A stretch of DNA of 12,377 nt from Nitrososphaerales archaeon TH526 (GTDB taxonomy: Archaea > Thermoproteota > Nitrososphaeria > Nitrososphaerales > Nitrososphaeraceae): NCBI GenBank assembly GCA_014523665.1, contig JAATVR010000568.1, forward strand, positions 1 to 12,377, in the 5' to 3' direction. The notes under the pieces were generated by a model. The model did no database searches. It saw only the letters and a program-made list of their open reading frames with translations, and had not been told where the DNA came from. The stretch's first letter is position 1. Every line of letters begins with the position of its first letter. Shown one piece after another: positions 7,441 through 12,377 of the stretch. A program made the translations under genes and the position numbers.

Positions 7441-8415
7441 ATGTGCAAAGAGAATTTGAAGCGATATCCAATCCCAGATAAGACTATGACGGTGTATGTG
7501 AAGCCAGTCGCTTCTAAAGTGCCTAAAGTCGCAATTGACGATAGAGTCAAAGCCTTACTATCCGATGTATCAACAGACTCTATCAAATCCAAACTACATA
7601 AATTATCATCTTATCATACAAGGCATACCAAGTCAAAATATATCCATGAGGTTGCTCAGTGGTTAAGGAGTGAATTTGAGTCTATGGGATACAATGATCT
7701 ATTTTACCATAAGTACAACGAAAATATAGATGGTACTGACTATGAATTGAAAAATGTAATATGTAATAAAAAAGGTAGAAATAATAAGTGGGTTCTTATT
7801 TGTGCGCATTACGACTCTAGGATGGAGCGTATTGATGATCATACCTCGAGCGCTCCGGGAGCAAATGATAATGCAAGTGGCGTGGGCGCCATTTTGGAGA
7901 TAGCTAGGTTGCTCCGACAGGTTGATCTAGAATATGGTGTTCAGTTTGCACTTTTCTCTGGCGAAGAGCAGGGATTGTTGGGTTCAAAACATTACGCAAA
8001 GTTTGTCAAGGAAAATAATCTAAGTATTTATAGATTGATAAATCTAGATATGATTGGTTACCCCCAGTTGAATGCTGGGATAGTATTAATTGAAAAGGAC
8101 GACCATAGTGATCCTGCCCACAATCAAGTAAGTGGGAATGATGAGGACTCTATCGAGTTCGCAAGGATTATGGCAGACATGTCCTCTTACACTGACTTGA
8201 AGATCAGTTTGGATTCAATTTGGAATAGCGACTACGAACCTTTTGAAGCCGAAGGATACGTTGTTGTTGGAGCTTACGACGGTTCAGCAAATGAGGATCA
8301 AAATCCCCATTACCACGACTCTAGTGATACACCTTCCTTAATAGACTGGACGTATTTAACATCAGTCACAAAATTGGTAATGGCTACTGTCCTAACTGTT
8401 TCCAAAATTCGTTGA
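7441..8415 (+). CDS. M28 family zinc metallopeptidase (aminopeptidase-like)
   Basis: 324 residues covering a complete M28 catalytic domain, which typically binds two zinc ions and removes N-terminal residues from peptides. All expected active-site positions are present: H123 and D125 in CAHYDSR, bridging D143 in GANDNASG, catalytic E175 and ligand E176 in FSGEEQGLLGSKHYA, D203 in NLDMIGY, and H292 in HYHDSSDT. Residues 45-90 match the helix that usually precedes the core (WLRSEFESMGY). There is an insertion of about eight residues between H123 and D143 compared with the Streptomyces enzyme. No signal peptide or membrane segment is seen, although many relatives are secreted, so the enzyme is cytosolic or exported by an unrecognised route. 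It may trim peptides made by the convergent M35 endopeptidase; that link rests on proximity only. The substrate residue preference is not readable. Confidence 0.93.
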   Translation: MCKENLKRYPIPDKTMTVYVKPVASKVPKVAIDDRVKALLSDVSTDSIKSKLHKLSSYHTRHTKSKYIHEVAQWLRSEFESMGYNDLFYHKYNENIDGTDYELKNVICNKKGRNNKWVLICAHYDSRMERIDDHTSSAPGANDNASGVGAILEIARLLRQVDLEYGVQFALFSGEEQGLLGSKHYAKFVKENNLSIYRLINLDMIGYPQLNAGIVLIEKDDHSDPAHNQVSGNDEDSIEFARIMADMSSYTDLKISLDSIWNSDYEPFEAEGYVVVGAYDGSANEDQNPHYHDSSDTPSLIDWTYLTSVTKLVMATVLTVSKIR

Positions 8416-8903
8416 GTCTTATGTACTTAATAAGCTGCCAAATTCTGTTATTGACCGTTAGAGCCTAGCCGTACCGTCTTTGGACACCACTTAGATACTG
8501 GCATTAAGTAACTAACTTTCATCTTCATAGGAAGAAATGTTAATGGAGTTCCATAGAATAACTGTGTTAGCCTTTTTCAATTAGCGTAAGATAACATCTG
8601 CACCAGAAATGTAGTTAATGGTGGGTTTCTTGAGTTATAATCCCAAAGTAAGCTCTAACATTGAAACATCAAAAAGTACATGTTATAGGTTAAAGGAAAT
8701 CATCTAGCAAAGGCACTTTTATACTGAAAGACATAGTGATGGCTAACATGACAGTCAAAGCAAAAAAAACAAAATAGCAACGTCTCACTTAACCCAACTG
8801 GTTCACTTGTATTAGACCAAGTTTCACAAACTCAGTTCGTTATCTAAAAATTAATTTAATATCTAATGATCCTTCGTTAATGTGTGCGATATTATAAACT
8901 AAA
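8416..8903. other. Spacer between convergent protease genes
   Basis: About 490 bases separate the M28 stop from the terminator-like hairpin of the M35 gene. No reading frame, RNA gene, repeat or clear T-tract for the M28 transcript was identified. Confidence 0.5.
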
Positions 8904-8927
8904 CTATTTTTAAAAAAATAAAAATAG
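8904..8927 (-). terminator. Hairpin terminator of the M35 gene
   Basis: CTATTTTTA (8904-8912) and TAAAAATAG (8919-8927) form a perfect 9-bp inverted repeat around six A residues, beginning one base after the M35 stop codon. In the minus-strand transcript the loop and 3' arm are U- and A-rich. It could act on both strands and also stop read-through from the M28 side. Confidence 0.6.
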
Positions 8928-8928
8928 G

Positions 8929-10005
8929 TCACATAGGAAGCTCTGGTGTATTTTCTGCAAAATACTCGTGGCTATCAGCATTGGCTATAGCCTCTTCTGG
9001 ACTATTTATTGCAAGCTGCCTACAAGCACTTTGACCATAAACATTATCATCAGTTCCTGCGACAACATTAAAGTGACTTAACTCATGTACTATCGTTCCA
9101 GCCCTAGAATCTGTTCCTGTCAGTTCAGCATTCCAAAATGCACTACATAAGAAAATCTCATAAGGTCGAGCAGGGTAAACGTATGCAAACACTCCATCTC
9201 GACAATCCTCCATCGAACAATTAAATATTATCTGTTTTGTTGTAAGTGCGTCTACTATATTTTTGTAATCTGCTAAAACCCGAGCGTAGTTTTGCTGTGT
9301 GTACTTGCCAAACCACTCTTTATAGCGGAGTGCCTCAGCAGGGTTAGCTTGTTCAGCTCCTGACAGGACACTTAGTGCTTCCTTTGCAATAGTCTCTGCC
9401 GCTTCTTTTGCTTGATCCAGCTCATTCCTTTGATTGGTGTTGCAGGCGCGAAATTCTGAAATTTTAGCAGCACTAGCCATCAATGCTCTCCACTTTGAAT
9501 CGACTCCCCCCACCTGCTTGGGAGATCTATCTTCCAAAAGTTCAAATTCAGCAATGTTTGAGCGAAGTTTCAGCGATTGGAACTCACGTGTATCATCCAA
9601 TCTTTTAGCTAAAGTTTTTGGTTCCTGTGTTCCCACATCCAATACTCGAGTATCGAGTTCAACAGTGTACTTACCAGCCTTCGAAATATTATATGCCTCG
9701 GAAAGATCAAAATCAGTTTCAATCGATTCTTGTGGATCCATAGTGATATAGTCGTGAGGTTTTGGAGCCGCTCGTTTCATCACCTTCCCAAGATACACTT
9801 CAACTTCTTCCCCTCTTTTTACCCAAAACGGATCACAATCCCACATACCTTCAATAGGTAATTGCCACTTTAACACATTCAGGGTTCGGTCCGAATTGTT
9901 AGTTAAAATTACTCGACAATCCTGCCCATCGTGTGATTGATATCGGCTGCTGCTCAATTCTATTTTTGCGGAAAGAGGCGTTGAACCTTCAGTATTATTT
10001 GACAT
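8929..10005 (-). CDS. M35 (aspzincin) metalloendopeptidase, predicted to cleave before Lys
   Basis: 358 residues. Residues 11-155 are the N-terminal beta-rich propeptide-like domain, 156-170 a linker, and 171-358 the protease. The zinc site is complete: HELSH (H307, E308, H311) and GTDDNVYG with third ligand D320 and Y323. D344 and E347 in NADSHEYFAEN sit at the spacing of the Asp/Glu pair that gives the Grifola frondosa enzyme GfMEP its preference for lysine at P1'. C188, C263, C268 and C287 match the family's two disulfides, with YAYVYP and IFLCSAFWNAELTGTDSRAGT nearby. These cysteines suggest an extracellular enzyme, yet there is no signal peptide, and an in-frame stop lies just upstream of the start. 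The ATG at 10005 has a TATA box 27 bases upstream, so it is probably leaderless. Such proteins are better known from fungi and bacteria, so horizontal transfer is plausible. The same N-terminal domain stands alone in the protein at 6016. Confidence 0.95.
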   Translation of the reverse strand: MSNNTEGSTPLSAKIELSSSRYQSHDGQDCRVILTNNSDRTLNVLKWQLPIEGMWDCDPFWVKRGEEVEVYLGKVMKRAAPKPHDYITMDPQESIETDFDLSEAYNISKAGKYTVELDTRVLDVGTQEPKTLAKRLDDTREFQSLKLRSNIAEFELLEDRSPKQVGGVDSKWRALMASAAKISEFRACNTNQRNELDQAKEAAETIAKEALSVLSGAEQANPAEALRYKEWFGKYTQQNYARVLADYKNIVDALTTKQIIFNCSMEDCRDGVFAYVYPARPYEIFLCSAFWNAELTGTDSRAGTIVHELSHFNVVAGTDDNVYGQSACRQLAINSPEEAIANADSHEYFAENTPELPM

Positions 10006-10027
10006 AAAGATTTTCTTAATACATTAC

Positions 10028-10035
10028 TATATAAA
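10028..10035 (-). promoter_or_regulatory. TATA box of the M35 gene
   Basis: The minus strand reads TTTATATA, a near-perfect box A centred 27 bases upstream of the ATG at 10005. Transcription would begin at or within a base or two of the start codon, so the mRNA should be leaderless. Confidence 0.6.
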
Positions 10036-10321
10036 CTTGATCTTCCATCCCTGAAGTCATGATAGAAACAGTCAGACAAATTAGATTTAGTGCCTATCAT
10101 GAAAGTTCTTTTCGAAGTTCACTTGAAAACCAGTAGCCTCTTTAATCTCTTATGCCGTAAATTAGTTCGCAACATAGATCCTCTTCTCCCACTAAGGACT
10201 CGCCCCACTATTATTCTGATTCTCCTCCACGAATTAATTAGGATTACATCGTTACGAGATCTTCATACTAATTATTTTTTACCGTTGCATAAATGAACTC
10301 ACCTTTCCTTTACCAGCTTAA

Positions 10322-10346
10322 ATGTTTAGAGTAAGTTTCTAAACAT
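10322..10346. repeat. Perfect 9-bp inverted repeat
   Basis: ATGTTTAGA (10322-10330) is exactly complementary to TCTAAACAT (10338-10346) across a 7-base gap. It could be an RNA hairpin or a 25-bp site for a dimeric regulator. The nearest supported gene start is the M35 gene, about 320 bp away. Confidence 0.45.
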
Positions 10347-10533
10347 ATTATTCATGCAATTACCTTATACTTGGAATATTTAGAATTAGATCTTCTCCCT
10401 TCTCTAGGAGCCGCTGGGTGTGCGCCTCAATGTGGAACCTAATAGTATGACATCTATCATGTCAATTATAAAGTATAACATGTATTTATAACTCTCTTAT
10501 ATAACATTATTAGATAAGTGTTCTAGGTGTATA

Positions 10534-10625
10534 CCGTTGGACGGCCAAGAGGTCACCGAGGTAGAAGACGGGCGAGAATTTGGGCTAACCTGGCTCACTC
10601 TCCCAGGTTGAGTCGGTTAACTCAA
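10534..10625 (+). ncRNA. GC-rich island, possible structured RNA or gene fragment
   Basis: The 90 bases at 10534-10623 contain 52 G or C by hand count (58%), against strongly AT-rich flanks. Near the 3' end lie two hairpins: AACCTGG/CCAGGTT (10587-10593 with 10603-10609) and TTGAGT/ACTCAA (10608-10613 with 10620-10625). They are adjacent and share two bases. Such GC islands in AT-rich archaea often mark structured RNAs, but I do not recognise RNase P, SRP, 5S or tRNA motifs. The stretch can also be read as protein (IPLDGQEVTEVEDGREFGL) up to a TGA at 10610-10612, so a fragment of a foreign gene is an alternative. Strand is uncertain. Confidence 0.3.
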
Positions 10626-10756
10626 AATAATATGAAAATGAAATTATAATTCACGGTCAATGGTTTTTACTTGGTGCTGAGTTCCGTTTGTAGTAGTAGT
10701 TCGGCAAGTATCGTAAACTCGTAGTCAACCGGCTAAGGTAAAAGGTGAGGGGAATC

Positions 10757-10915
10757 TTGGAATATCCACATACTCATCCACATACTCATGAATATTCAAT
10801 TATAATTGAAGGTACCCTTTCAATTTCACTATCAGGTTTAGCAAAACCATTTGTTTCAGCAGCGGTGGTGAAGTTGGCATCGGGGCCAGATGGGTTGGAC
10901 ATTCAGATTTGGTAA
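10757..10915 (+). CDS. Possible His-rich small protein, 52 aa
   Basis: A frame of 52 codons from a TTG at 10757, preceded by AAAGGTGAGGGG (10741-10752), a good match to an archaeal Shine-Dalgarno. A GTG at 10745 inside that site is the alternative start. The N-terminus is PHTHPHTHEY, coded by two exact tandem copies of a 12-base unit (10764-10787), and could bind metal. The rest is beta-like (YSIIIEGTLSISLSG, then KPFVSAAVVKLASGPDG) and ends in DIQIW. No family is recognised. Frames this short are expected by chance, so the ribosome binding site and the amino acid pattern are the only support. It may be the surviving piece of a longer gene. Confidence 0.3.
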   Translation: MEYPHTHPHTHEYSIIIEGTLSISLSGLAKPFVSAAVVKLASGPDGLDIQIW

Positions 10916-11771
10916 CTAAATATTGGGTCTTATAACACCAAAACCAGCACCACTGCTTCATCGATTGGGAACATTAACTCAACAGAATCAACGTTGATAT
11001 TACTCCTTCGCTCCTTCCAATTCCATGTTGGAAAATAATTCACTATTTCTCCCTTGTTATCATCTAGAGATAAACCTCTATGTGATTAATTATCTGTCAT
11101 GTTGTTATTTCAAATGACTCAATCATCTGGATATTGAGATAGGCCTACAGTCAGTACTTAAAGATTAGTCTTCATATACGGGGTATCAATTCCTAGTGTC
11201 ATATTTGTACTATTGTAATAGGTGTGTAAAGCTATCTCTGAGATTATTTTTGACAGATTTACCTAGGTTATCTCGTTTATGTACAAGTATTTTCAAACAA
11301 ATTTTACATTCTTAAGAATTCCTGATAATACAAGTCCGGAGACTATTTCATGGCAAACTCATTAATTTAAAGATCGGACTTTCAGCAGACATAAAGAAGT
11401 TATGTAGGCTTATACAACCTAAAAATTCTACCTCGTCAATTATTTCTAATAATGATATAATTTAGTAGGTGAACATTGTATCATAGAGTTCATATAACCT
11501 TTCTATGAAATATCTACGAGTAGATTGTGTACGTACGACTAAGTCAAAAGACATAAGGGCAACAACAGTAGGAACAAACTCGCAGTAACAGCAAGGTTCT
11601 ATACCCGTAGTAACAGAACCTAATTCACTTAAGCTTATCAGCATAACTGAATTAAATCATGGCATTGATACGATCACGGCATCAAAGTTAGAAATGACAA
11701 AATAATTTAAGGGCGAAGACTGAATAGTGAAGTAACAAGTCTTAATTCTTTATTATACAACAAATCAAAAG

Positions 11772-11783
11772 TTAAATATTATA
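11772..11783 (+). promoter_or_regulatory. TATA-like box for the NTF2-like gene
   Basis: TTAAATATTATA is centred about 32 bases upstream of the ATG at 11810. It would give a very short leader; no Shine-Dalgarno is seen before the ATG. Confidence 0.4.
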
Positions 11784-11809
11784 GTATTTCATTAAATTTT
11801 GATTTCTAG

Positions 11810-12226
11810 ATGGAGACAAGAACAAGGAGCGATAAGCTCAGAATAAATCAACTTTCGGAAAAAGCCTTTCAGTGGTATCTAGGATACTTGAATACTATTG
11901 ATAACAGAGATATTAAATCTTATACAAGTTATTTATCTGATGATTGTACATTGCAAATAAATAATAATCCACCAGTGAATGGAAAAGATCAAATTACAAA
12001 ACAACTTACTTCACTTTGGACTTCGTTTAACAGAAACGGCCATGAATTATTAAATATCTATGGTATTGATTCAGCTTTTTCATCAGAGATAGTAAATCAT
12101 TTCACCTTATCTGATGGAAAAGAAATCACTGTAAATGCAGTGGGATATTTAGATAGAAATGAGCAAGGGTTACTAACTTCGGTAAGGTTATACGCAGATT
12201 TTTCACCTCTAATTTCTAAAATGTAG
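11810..12226 (+). CDS. NTF2-like / SnoaL-like fold protein
   Basis: 138 residues, typical for a single-domain NTF2-like protein. The pattern fits: an N-terminal helix ending in FQWYLGYLNTIDNRDIKSYTSYL (about 21-43), a strand with DDCTLQINNNPPVNGKDQI (44-62, the characteristic turn before the second helix), a helix with ITKQLTSLWTSF, and then the curved sheet with HELLNIYGID, EIVNHFTLSDGKEITVNAVGYLDRNEQG and a final strand VRLYADFSPL. The fold forms a cone-shaped pocket used by enzymes such as ketosteroid isomerases, by cyclases and by binding proteins. No catalytic pair can be assigned with confidence, so no reaction is proposed. No signal peptide or membrane segment. It stands alone, with about 150 bp after it in the window that hold no clear feature. 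Confidence 0.85.
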   Translation: METRTRSDKLRINQLSEKAFQWYLGYLNTIDNRDIKSYTSYLSDDCTLQINNNPPVNGKDQITKQLTSLWTSFNRNGHELLNIYGIDSAFSSEIVNHFTLSDGKEITVNAVGYLDRNEQGLLTSVRLYADFSPLISKM

Positions 12227-12377
12227 AATAACAAATACCTGAATAATTATATTCTCTAAGATTGGCCTTCATTTGGGAGCGCCTATTATACTTTTACCTT
12301 CCTTCTCCCCTGCGAGTGGTGTATGAACCATTTTTGACATAAACTTTGGGCTCAATAATTCACGCATCTGGATCTAG

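Larger units (their letters stand above)
10626..11809. other. Gene-poor stretch with one possible small ORF
   Basis: Apart from the His-rich small ORF at 10757-10915, no supportable feature was found up to the NTF2-like gene. A minus-strand frame of 60 codons (11462-11644) has an ATG but no TATA-like box or ribosome binding site at a convincing distance. With 10006-10533, where only the M35 promoter and one inverted repeat stand out, this makes about 1.8 kb without a firm gene. Confidence 0.45.

Noticed and set aside
10090..10296. 68-codon + frame rich in Leu, Ile and Arg, divergent from the M35 gene.
   Set aside because: No ribosome binding site or promoter of its own, no recognisable pattern, and a composition that fits translated AT-rich spacer.
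10534..10740. Possible tRNA, 5S, SRP or RNase P RNA in the GC-rich island.
   Set aside because: No T-loop, anticodon arm or conserved core motif of these RNAs could be found, so only an unspecified structured RNA is suggested.
11462..11644. 60-codon minus-strand frame with an ATG and three closely spaced cysteines (EPCCYCEF).
   Set aside because: No promoter at the expected distance and no matching metal-binding partner residues; its length is within chance expectation.
1..12377. CRISPR arrays, insertion sequences, integrases or attachment sites.
   Set aside because: No regularly spaced repeats, transposase-like frames or matching terminal inverted repeats were seen.

Overview
The window is AT-rich and sparsely coded. 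About half of it is convincing coding sequence, in genes of about 90-380 codons on both strands with no long operon. TATA-like boxes centred about 23-38 bases upstream of the chosen start codons, several apparently leaderless starts and T-rich 3' ends all point to an archaeon. The mix of a small antibiotic-biosynthesis-monooxygenase (ABM) protein, an NTF2-like protein, secreted proteases and long gene-poor spacers would suit a soil Nitrososphaerales (Nitrosocosmicus-like) genome. That taxonomic guess is inference; no rRNA or other marker gene is present.

Layout. 1-507 is the 3' end of an acidic Ser/Asp/Asn-rich protein built from an imperfect tandem repeat of about 62 residues. 811-1176 (-) is an ABM-fold protein. 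1734-2009 (-) and 2130-2423 (+) are small unknown proteins in divergent orientation. 3478-4607 (-) is an unknown gene whose reading frame is broken once, with a retroviral-type slippery heptamer in the correct frame. 4608-6015 is mostly gene-poor and carries a possible broken gene.

The most interesting part is 6016-10005, a proteolysis neighbourhood. It holds (a) an exported protein whose C-terminal half matches the N-terminal (propeptide-like) domain of an M35 aspzincin metalloprotease but has no protease domain; (b) a complete M28 zinc aminopeptidase-like enzyme; and (c), convergent to it, a complete M35 metalloendopeptidase with HExxH, GTxDxxYG and the acidic pair associated with cleavage before lysine. 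The shared domain in (a) and (c) suggests a detached pro-domain acting as inhibitor, chaperone or anchor of the protease. An endopeptidase plus an aminopeptidase would make a simple protein-scavenging pair: cleavage before Lys, then N-terminal trimming.

10006-11809 is a 1.8 kb stretch without a convincing gene. It holds a perfect hairpin, a 90-base GC-rich island and a His-rich small ORF. 11810-12226 is an NTF2/SnoaL-like protein. No tRNA, rRNA, CRISPR array, transposase or integrase was seen.
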